Source: Candidatus Poseidoniaceae archaeon
GTDB lineage: Archaea; Thermoplasmatota; Poseidoniia; Poseidoniales; Poseidoniaceae
DNA length: 64,000 nucleotides
Assembly (NCBI GenBank): GCA_949372655.1
Contig: CASIAI010000001.1
Span: 77,279-141,278, forward strand
Direction of reading: 5' to 3'
The translations under genes and the position numbers were made by a program. This document shows positions 1 through 9,120 of the stretch, one piece after another; position 1 is the stretch's first letter; the number at the start of each line of letters is the position of its first letter. The notes under the pieces are model-generated. The model saw nothing but the letters and a program-made list of their open reading frames with translations, was not told where the DNA came from and did no database searches.

Positions 1-548
1 ATAAAAGCGGATTTACCTACATTCGGAGCACCACATACCACTACACATGGTAGAACTTGGTCAATTGTTGGAAGACGCTTGAGTACTTCTCTTGAATTAT
101 TCAACCATTGAAGGGACGGGCCTACTCTTCTCATTATTGATGAAATACGACCATATGCCTCTCTACGTGCATTATGCATCAACTCTGTTTGACTAGTCCG
201 AATGATTTTTTTCGCATTTTGTCCAGAGATATTTACGACTTGCTTTGAACCCCATTGCAACATTGATAGGTGATGTCTATAATCATCACATCCAACACAT
301 GCATCTATCATCGATACATCGAATTTAGGCGATTGGTCTAGAGACGGCCAAGTATTGACAGTATCTAGAAGAGTTGTAGAAATAATATCTGCTGCAGTTT
401 GAACCATACGGTTCATCTGTTTCCTAACTCTAAAGATTCTATCGGAGTCATCTACTCTATCTGCAGCCTTCCGCGCACGGGAGAAGGCTTTGTCAAGAAC
501 TTCGTCCTCTAAAAGAACAGTTGGGAGGGTACGCCATGATACTTTCAT
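1..548 (-). CDS. NOG1-like GTPase, N-terminal part (gene runs off the window)
   Basis: The minus strand encodes MKVSWRTLPTVLLEDEVLDK and stays open to the window edge, so the 3' part is missing; the ORF track omits it for lack of a stop. About 165 residues of helical N-terminal domain precede a P-loop, CGAPNVGKSAF, which is the G1 motif of the Obg/NOG1 GTPases. The N-terminal helical domain followed by the G domain is the NOG1 order; in eukaryotes NOG1 acts in large-subunit assembly, and a ribosome-assembly role here is inference. The ATG at 548 is the first start in frame and is divergent from the next gene. Confidence in the family is good, while G2-G5 motifs lie outside the window. Confidence 0.82.
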   Translation of the reverse strand, partial: MKVSWRTLPTVLLEDEVLDKAFSRARKAADRVDDSDRIFRVRKQMNRMVQTAADIISTTLLDTVNTWPSLDQSPKFDVSMIDACVGCDDYRHHLSMLQWGSKQVVNISGQNAKKIIRTSQTELMHNARREAYGRISSIMRRVGPSLQWLNNSREVLKRLPTIDQVLPCVVVCGAPNVGKSAF

Positions 549-671
549 ACTGTTCCCTATTAGTGTCCAAACGACTGCACTTCAAGAAGACTTTGTAAAG
601 ATTCACTCGATATAATGAAAAACTCATTATTTAGGAGCGAGGTTCAAGTAGGCTCGCCCTATGGTCAAACC

Positions 672-1115
672 ATGGCGAAGAAGAAGAATGCGGTCAAGCT
701 ACCTAAATGGGCATTACCAATATGGGAAGACATGGGTTCACCTAATCTATCAGATGTAGACGGAGTCAATAGTGGAGATTTGTTAGAAAGGAGACATGGG
801 CTTCGTAAGGACGATTTAATCGAAGTTCAACTCGATGCTCGTGCTTTCACTGATGGAGAGGAAACATGGATCCGAGGGAGGCTTCTATCTTCTGGAAAGT
901 CTAGTGTTGAAATTCTTTGTGAAGAAGGAAAGAACAACTACATTGCAAGAGATGTAATCGTAAAGATTGTTCTGATTGCTCATACAAGACCAGCATATAT
1001 CGATGATAAAGAATTACTAGCATTCGAAAGAGAAGATATGAAAAGACGTTCAAATCTTCATGAAAAAGTAGAAAAAGAGAGCAAGGGCTCTGACGACACT
1101 CACTTGTGGGGTTGA
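672..1115 (+). CDS. conserved-looking hypothetical protein, basic N-terminus
   Basis: I do not recognise this family. The ORF opens at 615, but ATGGCGAAGAAGAAG at 672 gives a more natural start (MAKKKNAVKLPKW), making a protein of 147 residues. It has a Lys-rich start, a central predicted beta-rich region (VQLDARAF through VEILCEEG and VIVKIVLIAHT) and a charged helical tail ending HLWG. There is no signal peptide or membrane segment. It sits 4 bp before the pterin dehydratase gene and is probably cotranscribed with it and the next gene. The middle could be a small RNA-binding or OB/SH3-like barrel, but that is a guess. Confidence 0.6.
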   Translation: MAKKKNAVKLPKWALPIWEDMGSPNLSDVDGVNSGDLLERRHGLRKDDLIEVQLDARAFTDGEETWIRGRLLSSGKSSVEILCEEGKNNYIARDVIVKIVLIAHTRPAYIDDKELLAFEREDMKRRSNLHEKVEKESKGSDDTHLWG

Positions 1116-1119
1116 TTTT

Positions 1120-1374
1120 TTGTCCATTGACAAAGAATGGAATTTAATTGAGCAACATCATTACCAACGGACGTTCAAATTTCCAGACTTTCTAACAGCT
1201 CTAGACTTTGTCAATCGTGCATCTAATGTTTGTGAAGAGATTGACCATCACGCTGAATTCGTTCTAAGTTGGGGCGAGGTAGTAGTTAGGGTTTGGAGTC
1301 ATGACATCGATGGTATTTCCTCTAGAGACTTGCTCTTCTGTAATTCTATAGATAAAATGATTGAGCAGGGTTGA
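1120..1374 (+). CDS. pterin-4a-carbinolamine dehydratase family protein
   Basis: The 84-residue protein has the length and core of the PCD/DCoH family: EIDHHAEFVLSWGEVVVRVWSHDIDGISSRD matches the family pattern of a His-His pair, a central strand, and a second His before a Gly/Thr-Asp turn. Known members dehydrate 4a-hydroxytetrahydrobiopterin and recycle pterin after aromatic amino acid hydroxylation; some archaeal and bacterial members have other pterin- or molybdopterin-linked roles. The start is TTG, 4 bp after the preceding stop, since no ATG fits. The usual Pro after the His pair is Ala here. Dihydropteroate synthase lies about 10 kb away in this window, so a pterin pool is plausible. 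Confidence 0.75.
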   Translation: MSIDKEWNLIEQHHYQRTFKFPDFLTALDFVNRASNVCEEIDHHAEFVLSWGEVVVRVWSHDIDGISSRDLLFCNSIDKMIEQG

Positions 1375-1383
1375 GGGTTTGAA

Positions 1384-1725
1384 ATGCCTACTGACCCAAA
1401 AGGACGTATAGAACCTGGTTATGACACCCATATATTCGTATGTGGTCATGAGCGTAATGAAAGTGCTTCAAGACCTAGTTGTGCCAAAAGAAATAGTTTA
1501 GACCTCATGAGGCAACTAAAACTATTGGTTAAAGCAAGCGACATGAAAAATATTAGAGTACAAAAATCAGGTTGCCTAGACTTTTGTGAATTTGGAACAA
1601 CATGTGTTGTCTATCCAGAAGGAACTTGGTATTCCTTAGAAGATTCTGAGGCGGTTGAAGAGTTATTCAGATGTCTAAAAGAAGGGAAAATATCTAAAAA
1701 GCATCTTCTGAAAATAAATTCATAG
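1384..1725 (+). CDS. thioredoxin-like [2Fe-2S] ferredoxin
   Basis: A 113-residue protein beginning with an extended region, then HIFVCGHERNESASRPSCAK, and later GCLDFCEFGTTCVVYPEGTWY. The cysteine spacing (C, about 12 residues, C; then C-x3-C) and the VVYPEGTWY strand are those of the thioredoxin-fold [2Fe-2S] ferredoxins related to NuoE and CooC-associated (2Fe-2S) domain proteins. It probably carries electrons in the cytoplasm; no partner is obvious nearby. It follows the pterin dehydratase by 9 bp. Its stop overlaps the convergent aIF2-beta gene by 6 bp. Confidence 0.72.
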   Translation: MPTDPKGRIEPGYDTHIFVCGHERNESASRPSCAKRNSLDLMRQLKLLVKASDMKNIRVQKSGCLDFCEFGTTCVVYPEGTWYSLEDSEAVEELFRCLKEGKISKKHLLKINS

Positions 1726-2148
1726 TTTAACTGGCCTTGTTGCACCGCAAGCTTGGCACTTCAGCAAGGTAGTTCTATCTTCTCTCACGAATGCTGTATC
1801 TGGTGATTTACATTGGGTGCATTTGATGTATGAATTAACATAGTTGGCGATTGTCTTCTTAATCCTCTTAGGAGGGATTCTTCCTTTGAATCTAGCACGA
1901 GGTCCATCTCTTGAACCAGAAGTTCCTAAATCATTGAGTATGTACTGATATACATGGTTTTCATCTCTATCCATCATAGATACAACATCGTTGAAATTAC
2001 GAAAAATAGTATTGGAACCCTCAATTAGTATCTGAGGTTCGGGAAGCCTCCATCTAGATCTTGTAGAGATATTATCCGGAATATTTTTACGGGCGCGGTC
2101 GAGAAGTGTCTCGTAATCAAAGTCTCCCATGGTTAGCGCTTGTATCAT
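1720..2148 (-). CDS. eif2b: translation initiation factor aIF2 subunit beta
   Basis: The protein has the three parts of archaeal aIF2-beta: an N-terminal helix (DFDYETLLDRARKNIP) that docks on the gamma subunit, a central alpha-beta domain (DGPRARFKGRIPPKRIKKTI), and a C-terminal zinc ribbon with CTQC and CQAC pairs. At 142 residues it is normal length. It helps the aIF2 GTPase deliver initiator tRNA to the small subunit. The ATG at 2148 lies about 30 nt after a TATAAT-like box, which fits a leaderless mRNA; a second in-frame ATG at 2130 is possible. It is divergent from the GfcR gene. Confidence 0.95.
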   Translation of the reverse strand: MIQALTMGDFDYETLLDRARKNIPDNISTRSRWRLPEPQILIEGSNTIFRNFNDVVSMMDRDENHVYQYILNDLGTSGSRDGPRARFKGRIPPKRIKKTIANYVNSYIKCTQCKSPDTAFVREDRTTLLKCQACGATRPVKL

Positions 2149-2172
2149 TCATTCTTGAAGGCTTTGGGATTA

Positions 2173-2178
2173 ATTATA
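2173..2178 (-). promoter_or_regulatory. putative TATA box for aIF2-beta
   Basis: On the minus strand TATAAT starts 30 nt before the ATG at 2148. That spacing would put the transcription start near the start codon, consistent with a leaderless message, and there is no Shine-Dalgarno sequence in front of the gene. Confidence 0.45.
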
Positions 2179-2190
2179 CTTGATTAATAC

Positions 2191-2196
2191 TATATT
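2191..2196 (+). promoter_or_regulatory. putative TATA box for the GfcR-like regulator
   Basis: TATATT lies 24 nt before the GTG at 2215, the spacing expected between an archaeal TATA box and the transcription start. A leaderless mRNA starting at that GTG would explain the lack of a Shine-Dalgarno motif. It sits back to back with the aIF2-beta promoter in a 66-bp gap. Confidence 0.45.
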
Positions 2197-2214
2197 TGAT
2201 GAAAGGTTTGATGT

Positions 2215-2832
2215 GTGGAAATAGTCTCGACAGTTTTGAGAGACATGGTATCAAGTATCGAAGAACTTCGAATCACCGCCGGAAATTTACGTAAGGAAGG
2301 CTTGAATAGTCAACAAATTGCTGATGAATTATCTCTTTCCCAAGACACAATATCTTGGCTTCTTGCCGGCAATCAACAAAGTGAAGAACGACCGACTGAT
2401 GTTAGAATTGGTTGGAGAACAATAGGAGTCAGGCCGAATCGTATCGCTGCGGTAGGAACAATAATGGCAGATGTTGCTGATGAAGAACTTGGATTTGATG
2501 AAATAGACACAGTTATTGGGATTTCTATAAATGGAATTTCTTTTGCCCATGAAGTCGCAAGTAACTTAGATTGTGAATTTACAGTATATAGAACGACGGA
2601 TGGAGGCGATGGTTCAGGGTCATTATCAAGTAAATATGGTCAAGTTTCTGGAAAAAAAGTAGTCATAGTTGATGATGTCTTGTCTACTGGTCAAACAGTG
2701 ACCAAGACTATCAATTCGATAAGAAATGCTGGTGGAGAAGTTGGATTAGTTATCGTTCTAGTCAACAAGACTATGAGAAATGAAATCGAAGGCGTACCAC
2801 TTAGAGGCGTAATTCGCGCCGTTTCAGTTTGA
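2215..2832 (+). CDS. gfcR: GfcR-type transcriptional regulator (HTH + phosphoribosyltransferase fold)
   Basis: Residues about 15-50 form a helix-turn-helix (LRKEGLNSQQIADELSLSQDTISWLL), and the rest is an orotate-phosphoribosyltransferase-like fold with the PRPP-binding loop VVIVDDVLSTGQTVTKTI. This domain pair defines the archaeal PyrE-like/GfcR family; in haloarchaea GfcR activates glycolytic genes. Whether this copy senses a sugar-pathway metabolite or PRPP is unknown. The GTG at 2215 fits the TATA spacing, though ATG at 2245 (MVSSIEEL) is an alternative. LysRS starts 9 bp downstream, so the two are likely cotranscribed. Confidence 0.82.
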   Translation: MEIVSTVLRDMVSSIEELRITAGNLRKEGLNSQQIADELSLSQDTISWLLAGNQQSEERPTDVRIGWRTIGVRPNRIAAVGTIMADVADEELGFDEIDTVIGISINGISFAHEVASNLDCEFTVYRTTDGGDGSGSLSSKYGQVSGKKVVIVDDVLSTGQTVTKTINSIRNAGGEVGLVIVLVNKTMRNEIEGVPLRGVIRAVSV

Positions 2833-2841
2833 GGTGGAAAA

Positions 2842-4446
2842 ATGCATTGGGCAGACGTCACAGCCCAGGCCTTAGCACACAAGGGCAATAAGCATATTAT
2901 TTCTACTGGAATTACGCCAAGTGGAGAATTTCATATTGGGCATCTCAGGGAAATTCTAACTGGAGATATGATTTCAAGAGCAGCAAAAAATGCTGGGCTT
3001 GATGTTGATTTCATATTCATCGTAGATGATGCTGACCCATTGAGAAAGGTCTATCCTTTTTTGGATGAAGAATATTCACAATTTATCGGCCATCAAATTG
3101 GTTCTATCCCCGCACCTGACCAGCAAGGTAAGCCCGATTTTGAGAAGTTTAGTAAAGATGGTTTGAGTTATGCTGATTACTTCCTCAACCCTTTCTTAGA
3201 TGCTTTAAGGACAATTGGAGTAGTTCCTAGAATTATCAAGAATATGAACTCGTATCGCACAGGTGAGTTCAATGAAGTATCCAAAATAGCATGTGATAAA
3301 GCACAAGAAATAAGAGAAATTATCGAACGTGTATCCACTAGAGAATTATCTAAAGACTGGTTCCCATGGAGTCCTTTAGACTCTAAAGGCTCTCTGGAAG
3401 GAGTCGTTGTAACTGGATATGAGTATCCATTAGTTCATTGGAAAGACTCTCATGGAGTCGAAGGTAGTTCAGATATTACCAAAGGAGAAGGTAAACTTCC
3501 TTGGCGTATTGATTGGCCAGCAAAATGGGCTTGGATAGGAGTTACGTGTGAAGCATTTGGGAAAGATCATGGAGCAGCGGGTGGATCATATGCAACTGGA
3601 AGAGAAATCTGTCAACTTTTTGGGCAACAACCGCCCCAGCCATTGACTTATGAGTGGATTAGTCTGAAAGGGAAAGGAGCAATGTCTTCTTCATCTGGTA
3701 ATACAATAGGGCCTATCGAAGCATTAGAATTGGTGCCTCCTGAAATCCTTCGTTTACTAATCGCTCAATCAAAACCTAACAAAGCAATTGAGTTTGATAC
3801 AGGTATGAGCCTCGTAAACCTAGCTGATGAGTATGAAAGGCTTCTATCTCGTGATTTTGACAAAGAACTTGTTGAAGAAGAACTTTCCCGGAGAAAAAGA
3901 GTTCAGATTGAGGATGCGATTGGTGCATTAAGCATGTCTAAGGTATCTCAAGACTCAACGTTTGAGTCTTCTAATGTACCATTTAGGCATCTTTGCCTAC
4001 TTGCGCAAACTAAAACCTCTGATGAAATGGTATGGAAAAGTCTAGGTTATTCTAATGAACAAAAGCCACCTCACTCCTTAGTTGATAGATTGAATAAAAT
4101 GAAGTTGTGGATAAAATCTAAACATCTTCCTGAAGAGATGAGAATTTCTATAGTAGATAATCCTACTTCCGAGACCTTTACTGAATTTGGTGATGATGAA
4201 ATTAAAGTATTAATTGTACTCAAAAAAGAACTAGAAAGCTGTGAATGGAATATAGAAGAAATAGGTAATGCTATTCCAAATTCTGCAAAGTCAGTAGACT
4301 TATCTGCTAAAATCGCTTATTTTGTAGCCTATAATTCTCTAATGGGGCGTTCAAGAGGTCCAAGACTAGCACCAATTCTAGCAGAAATCGATAGAGAGAG
4401 GATAATAAAAATTCTTGAAAAATGTTTGACTGTGATAAATTCTTAA
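2842..4446 (+). CDS. lysS: lysyl-tRNA synthetase, class I
   Basis: The enzyme charges tRNA-Lys with lysine. The class I HIGH motif is present as FHIGHLRE (residues 30-37), preceded by TGITPSGE, and the KMSKS equivalent is KGKGAMSSSSG near residue 275. The length of 534 is normal for archaeal class I LysRS, which is unrelated to the class II enzyme of most bacteria and eukaryotes. The C-terminal third is the helical anticodon-binding part. A GGTGG-type ribosome site precedes the ATG. It follows the GfcR-like gene directly. Confidence 0.95.
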   Translation: MHWADVTAQALAHKGNKHIISTGITPSGEFHIGHLREILTGDMISRAAKNAGLDVDFIFIVDDADPLRKVYPFLDEEYSQFIGHQIGSIPAPDQQGKPDFEKFSKDGLSYADYFLNPFLDALRTIGVVPRIIKNMNSYRTGEFNEVSKIACDKAQEIREIIERVSTRELSKDWFPWSPLDSKGSLEGVVVTGYEYPLVHWKDSHGVEGSSDITKGEGKLPWRIDWPAKWAWIGVTCEAFGKDHGAAGGSYATGREICQLFGQQPPQPLTYEWISLKGKGAMSSSSGNTIGPIEALELVPPEILRLLIAQSKPNKAIEFDTGMSLVNLADEYERLLSRDFDKELVEEELSRRKRVQIEDAIGALSMSKVSQDSTFESSNVPFRHLCLLAQTKTSDEMVWKSLGYSNEQKPPHSLVDRLNKMKLWIKSKHLPEEMRISIVDNPTSETFTEFGDDEIKVLIVLKKELESCEWNIEEIGNAIPNSAKSVDLSAKIAYFVAYNSLMGRSRGPRLAPILAEIDRERIIKILEKCLTVINS

Positions 4447-4516
4447 CGTTCAAACATTGAGATATTGGGTAATATATTCCGCACTATTGAAAAGTGAAAC
4501 GGTATCATCTATATTC

Positions 4517-5773
4517 ATGGCGGGAGTTTATTGTCCAACCTGTGAGGCAGATGTAGAACCTGCTGCAAAGTTTTGTCTTTCATGTGGACACGACTTAACT
4601 GGACAAGGCCCAATTACTTCTACAGGCCATGATTTGAATCAATTAAGAGACGTCATCAGACTTCGAGACGACCTTTCAATGGCTGAAAAATTCGATATGA
4701 TTGCCAAAATCGAAGAAGGTGCAAATCCAATAAAACTTGGAATTGCAGCACCTGCAGAAGGTGAGCATTATGACATTGGTGATGCTTTTTCATCAGAAGA
4801 ACTAGAAGTTAATTCGACTCAAGTAAACATAAATCGGGACTGGGGTAATTCACCTGCTGCAAATGCTGCTGTTAGAGCGGTTGTGAGAGGAACTAATGCT
4901 TGGGATTTAATTCAAGAAGGAAAATTAGACTTGAATGAGGGACTCTTTAGAGAAGCAATGGATACTGGGATGGAAGCATCCACTCACATTCACGACGTTG
5001 CTAGTGGAGAACATGAAGGTATAGATCCTGAAGCGATGAGGGCAATTCCTGTTCTAAAACCTCCTAAGAGAAGTTTCTGTCCAAAATGTGGCTCTGACAT
5101 ACATGCTAACACAATGCTGCAATGGCGAAAATGGAGAGATTCTGCTGGAGAAGTAGTTTCAATGCAATTAGAAGCATCCATGGAAACATCATTGATTCAA
5201 GTAGCATCCCACTACATCAACGTAATGCAAGCATTACAAGATGAGCGTGATGATGCTTATTCTAAGTTAGGAAAAGTCGATGCTACAGTAATGGAAGAGA
5301 AAATTCGTGAAAAACTCGAAAAGAGTATAAGAAAAGAATTAGAAAAGGAAATCCGTTCTGAACTCGAAGAGGAGTTTCAGAATAAAACTGTTTCAACTGC
5401 TGCTAAGAAGGGCACTGAATCTAAGAAAGAGACTAAGTCAGTTACTGAGGAAAAGAAACCTGAGAAAAAGAAAGCTACACCTAAGAAATCAGGCGGTATG
5501 TTTGGACCTAAGAAGGTCAAGAAAACCTATGATGGGGAAAAGGGTGGAAAGCCAGATTGGTTCTTGAAAGATGCATTGGACACTGTATACGACCCACATG
5601 GAACTGGTAAGCCAATAAAAGGTGCAACTATTCTTGCCCGTTCTTCTGAAGGAAACGTTAGAGTCAGAGACGTTGTTAGAATTTACTCAAAAGATGGTGA
5701 ATCTGGTATTAGTGAATTAGCTTGGACTAGTCCTTTAACAAAATACATCATAGACGCTTACGATGCTTGCTGA
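4517..5773 (+). CDS. zinc-ribbon and coiled-coil protein of unknown function
   Basis: I do not recognise a family. The first good start is ATG at 4517 (MAGVYCPTCEAD), not the TTG at 4457. The N-terminus is a zinc ribbon (CPTC then CLSC), followed by an acidic region, then a second half-ribbon (CPKC) near residue 195. A long charged coiled coil follows (EEKIREKLEKSIRKELEKEI), then a Lys/Glu-rich low-complexity linker. The C-terminal domain (GKPDWFLKDALDTVYDPHGTGKP to the end) looks globular. There is no membrane segment. It is a likely cytoplasmic scaffold or nucleic-acid-associated protein, but no function can be assigned. It ends 1 bp from convergent carB. Confidence 0.65.
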   Translation: MAGVYCPTCEADVEPAAKFCLSCGHDLTGQGPITSTGHDLNQLRDVIRLRDDLSMAEKFDMIAKIEEGANPIKLGIAAPAEGEHYDIGDAFSSEELEVNSTQVNINRDWGNSPAANAAVRAVVRGTNAWDLIQEGKLDLNEGLFREAMDTGMEASTHIHDVASGEHEGIDPEAMRAIPVLKPPKRSFCPKCGSDIHANTMLQWRKWRDSAGEVVSMQLEASMETSLIQVASHYINVMQALQDERDDAYSKLGKVDATVMEEKIREKLEKSIRKELEKEIRSELEEEFQNKTVSTAAKKGTESKKETKSVTEEKKPEKKKATPKKSGGMFGPKKVKKTYDGEKGGKPDWFLKDALDTVYDPHGTGKPIKGATILARSSEGNVRVRDVVRIYSKDGESGISELAWTSPLTKYIIDAYDAC

Positions 5774-8700
5774 TCAGTAGTTTACCTTGAGCCTTCTTGG
5801 TTCAACTATTCCTTTCTGCTGAGCTCTAATTGCTGCAACTTCCATATCTGCACCTCTAATGGTTGTAACAAACGGGATATTAAGTTCAACTGCCAGCCTC
5901 CTCATCATATTACCATCACGAACAGCACCACCGGAAATTGTTGGAACGTTCACTATGAAGGAGACCTTTCCTTGTCGCATCAAATCTAATGCGTCTGGAT
6001 GCTTAGATTCTCTTATTCTATATGCGACTTCGACAGGTATTTGATTCTCTCTAAGATAGTCCGCGGTACCAGGGGTGGCGTAAAGATTGAAGCCCATCTC
6101 TACTAACTTTAAAGCAGAATTCAAAAGGTTATTTTTATCTTGATCTCTAACCGTGAGATAGGCTCCACCTGCCTTAGCAACAGGAACCTCAGTTGCTAAT
6201 CTTGCCTTTAGATATGCAACATCAGCTGAAATATCTGACCCAAATACTTCACCGGTCGATTTCATTTCAGGACCAGGTGCAGGGTCGAGGCCGCGTAGTT
6301 TTATGAAAGGGAATACTGGGGCTTTTACACATATTTGCCCAGAGGTTCTAATCGGTATTTCTTGTTTTGAAAGAGGAATTCCAATGGTTATATTTGCTGC
6401 AATTCTGGCAAGAGGAAGTCCAGTAGACTTCGCTACAAATGGAACTGTTCTTGAAGACCGAGGGTTCACTTCAAGGACATATAAGTCATCACCTTGGATG
6501 GCAAACTGAATATTGAAGCAACCTTTGATTTTGAGACCTAATCCTATAGCCTCAGTTTGCTTTCGAACTAGTTCAAGAATGTGCTCAGGAACATTTTGCG
6601 TCGGAATAAAACATGTGGAATCACCTGAATGAATACCTGCTTCCTCTAAATGCTCCATAATTGCGCCAACAAGAACTTCTTTGCCATCACACGCTGCATC
6701 CACATCTAATTCGGTGGCATGCCCAAGGTATTCGTCTACAAGAAGTGGTTTATCAGGGGCTAGATAAGCCTCCTTTAGATAAGCATCTAGTTGTTCTTGA
6801 TTAGAAAGTATCTCCATTCCTCTTCCACCAAGAACATATGATGGCCTAATCAAAACAGGGAAACCTATTTCTTCAACTGCATTTCTAACATCATCAGAAC
6901 TTGTTCCTGTAGTTCCTCGAGGCATTTTCAATCCTGCTCTGTGAGCAAATTTCTCGAACCTTTCCCTATCACTTGCTTCATCAATAGCGTCACAGGAAGT
7001 TCCTGCGATTTCTAAATTCAGCCCTAACTTTTCCAAATCCGGTAATCTTTTTTCAAGAGGTTGAGAAAGATTAATCGCTGTTTGCCCACCGAATTGTAAC
7101 AGAATCGAATGGGCATTCTCTCTAAGTAATACTTCTGAAACATACTCCAGAGTTAAAGGTTCAAAGTAAAGCCTATCAGAAGTATCAAAATCAGTAGAAA
7201 CGGTTTCAGGGTTATTATTTATTAGAATTGCATCTTTCCCTGCATCTCTAATTGCTTTAACTGCGTGAACACATCCATAATCAAATTCTATTCCTTGACC
7301 TATTCTTATAGGGCCGCTACCTATAGTCACATATCGTTTCTTTGTCCTAGTTTCTAAATCTGGTATGTAATCAATTTTATTTGAGCCATTAGGCTCATAT
7401 GTAGAGTAATAATAAGGAGTTTTAGCAGCAAATTCAGCAGCACAAGAGTCAACCATACTATATTTCGGGTGTAGTTTTAACGAATGTCTGCGAGCCATAA
7501 CAGTCGATTCGTCCCGACCTCTAGGCAGAGATTTATACCCTGTTGCAGGGAATGAATTCAAAGCATCAGCAATATGTGAATCACTGAAACCAAAAGATTT
7601 CCATCTCCTTAGAGTTCCTAAATCAATATCGGATGGATTACAAGCCATAGAAACAATCTCATTCTCCATCTTAGCTATATTTTCAAATCGATATAAGAAC
7701 CATCTAGTAATTCTTGTTATTTCATGAACTCGTTCTACACTCCATCCACGTCTAAAGGCTTCAATCAAAGCACCCATTCTTCTATCTGTGGCAATCTTAC
7801 ACCAATCAACTAGTACCGAATCAGGTAATGGCTCATAGGCTCTTTCTTGCATCCCTTCCCCTTCAGATTCATCCGCTCTAGTCAAAGGTCTTGGATGTGG
7901 ACAGCCTTGTTCCAAAGAGGCCCATGCCTTCAAGAAGGCTTCCTCAAAATTACGACCAATTGCCATAACTTCACCAGTAGACTTCATGGAGGTCCCAAGA
8001 GTTCTATCTGCAGTTCTAAATTTATCAAAAGGCCATCTAGGGATTTTGACTACACAATAGTCAAGAGTTGGTTCAAATGCAGCAGTAGTACCTTCACCTG
8101 TGATTGGGTTAGGTAATTCATCGAGAGTATAACCTACAGCAATCTTAGCCGCCATCCTGGCTATTGGATATCCTGTCGCCTTGCTTGCAAGGGCAGAAGA
8201 ACGTGAAACTCTAGGATTTACTTCTATTACCCTAATTTCTCCTGTCGATTGATTAAAGGCAAATTGAACGTTACAACCACCCTTGATATTCAATGCACGG
8301 ATCAAACTTAATGCTTGGTCTCTTAATATCTGGTGGTCGCTATCAGAAAAAGATTGCAGAGGAGCAACTACCGTAGATTCTCCGGTATGAACACCCATAG
8401 GGTCAATATTCTCCATAGTACAAACAATTGTGGCATTATCAGCCTCATCTCTCATAACTTCATATTCTAATTCTTGCCAACCTAGAATTGACTCTTCGAT
8501 TAGTACTTGACTAATTCTTGAATTTCTTAGACCCAAGGTTGCAATTTCTACTAATTCTCCTAAATCCCATGCAGTTCCACCACCTAAACCACCTAAGGTA
8601 AAGGCTGGTCTAATAAGCAACGGCCAACTATTTATTTTATGAGCAGCAGAAATCACTTCATCCATCGTGTTGCAAGCAATCGCTTCAGAGATTGGTAGGT

Positions 8701-9118
8701 TGATTGATTCACAGACCTTGTTAAATAAATCTCTGTCTTCTGCTTTATCGATTGCATCTAAATCAGAACCTATCAATTCAACTCCAAGTTCTTCTAAAAC
8801 ACCTTGATGGGCTAATTCACTGGCGATATTCAATGCGGTTTGACCACCCATTCCTGCTAATATTGCACATGGCCTCTCAATCTCTAAAATTCTCTTGACC
8901 GAGGAAGATAGTAACGGCTCAATATAGACTTTATCAGCCATTTCTGGGTCATTTTGAATCGTTGCAGGGTTTGAATTTACTAAAATAACTTCATAGCCAT
9001 CTTCTCTTAATGCTCTTACTGCTTGACTACCGGAAAAGTCAAACTCAGCAGCCTGGCCAATTTTTATTGGTCCACTCCCTAAAACTAAAATAGTTTTCAA
9101 ATCATCTCTACGAGGCAT
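5774..9118 (-). CDS. carB: carbamoyl-phosphate synthase large subunit
   Basis: This is a full-length large subunit with two homologous ATP-grasp halves, starting at GSGPIKIGQAAEFDFSG near residue 10 and GSGPIRIGQGIEFDYG near residue 600. It ends with the MGS-like allosteric domain (NLYATPGTADYLRE). It makes carbamoyl phosphate from bicarbonate, ATP and ammonia passed from CarA, for pyrimidines and arginine. ATG at 9118 (MPRRDDLK) is preferred over the TTG at 9124. It lies 2 bp after the carA stop, so carAB is a tight operon. The linker near residues 410-440 (CPHPRPLTRADESEGEGMQE) is somewhat longer than in E. coli, in a region that varies in the family. Confidence 0.97.
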   Translation of the reverse strand: MPRRDDLKTILVLGSGPIKIGQAAEFDFSGSQAVRALREDGYEVILVNSNPATIQNDPEMADKVYIEPLLSSSVKRILEIERPCAILAGMGGQTALNIASELAHQGVLEELGVELIGSDLDAIDKAEDRDLFNKVCESINLPISEAIACNTMDEVISAAHKINSWPLLIRPAFTLGGLGGGTAWDLGELVEIATLGLRNSRISQVLIEESILGWQELEYEVMRDEADNATIVCTMENIDPMGVHTGESTVVAPLQSFSDSDHQILRDQALSLIRALNIKGGCNVQFAFNQSTGEIRVIEVNPRVSRSSALASKATGYPIARMAAKIAVGYTLDELPNPITGEGTTAAFEPTLDYCVVKIPRWPFDKFRTADRTLGTSMKSTGEVMAIGRNFEEAFLKAWASLEQGCPHPRPLTRADESEGEGMQERAYEPLPDSVLVDWCKIATDRRMGALIEAFRRGWSVERVHEITRITRWFLYRFENIAKMENEIVSMACNPSDIDLGTLRRWKSFGFSDSHIADALNSFPATGYKSLPRGRDESTVMARRHSLKLHPKYSMVDSCAAEFAAKTPYYYSTYEPNGSNKIDYIPDLETRTKKRYVTIGSGPIRIGQGIEFDYGCVHAVKAIRDAGKDAILINNNPETVSTDFDTSDRLYFEPLTLEYVSEVLLRENAHSILLQFGGQTAINLSQPLEKRLPDLEKLGLNLEIAGTSCDAIDEASDRERFEKFAHRAGLKMPRGTTGTSSDDVRNAVEEIGFPVLIRPSYVLGGRGMEILSNQEQLDAYLKEAYLAPDKPLLVDEYLGHATELDVDAACDGKEVLVGAIMEHLEEAGIHSGDSTCFIPTQNVPEHILELVRKQTEAIGLGLKIKGCFNIQFAIQGDDLYVLEVNPRSSRTVPFVAKSTGLPLARIAANITIGIPLSKQEIPIRTSGQICVKAPVFPFIKLRGLDPAPGPEMKSTGEVFGSDISADVAYLKARLATEVPVAKAGGAYLTVRDQDKNNLLNSALKLVEMGFNLYATPGTADYLRENQIPVEVAYRIRESKHPDALDLMRQGKVSFIVNVPTISGGAVRDGNMMRRLAVELNIPFVTTIRGADMEVAAIRAQQKGIVEPRRLKVNY

Positions 9119-9120
9119 TA

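Noticed and set aside
7800-7905. CPHPRPLTRADESEGEG stretch in CarB as an inserted palindromic element
   Set aside because: It lies in a linker that varies in the family, and no inverted repeat or codon shift is visible at DNA level.
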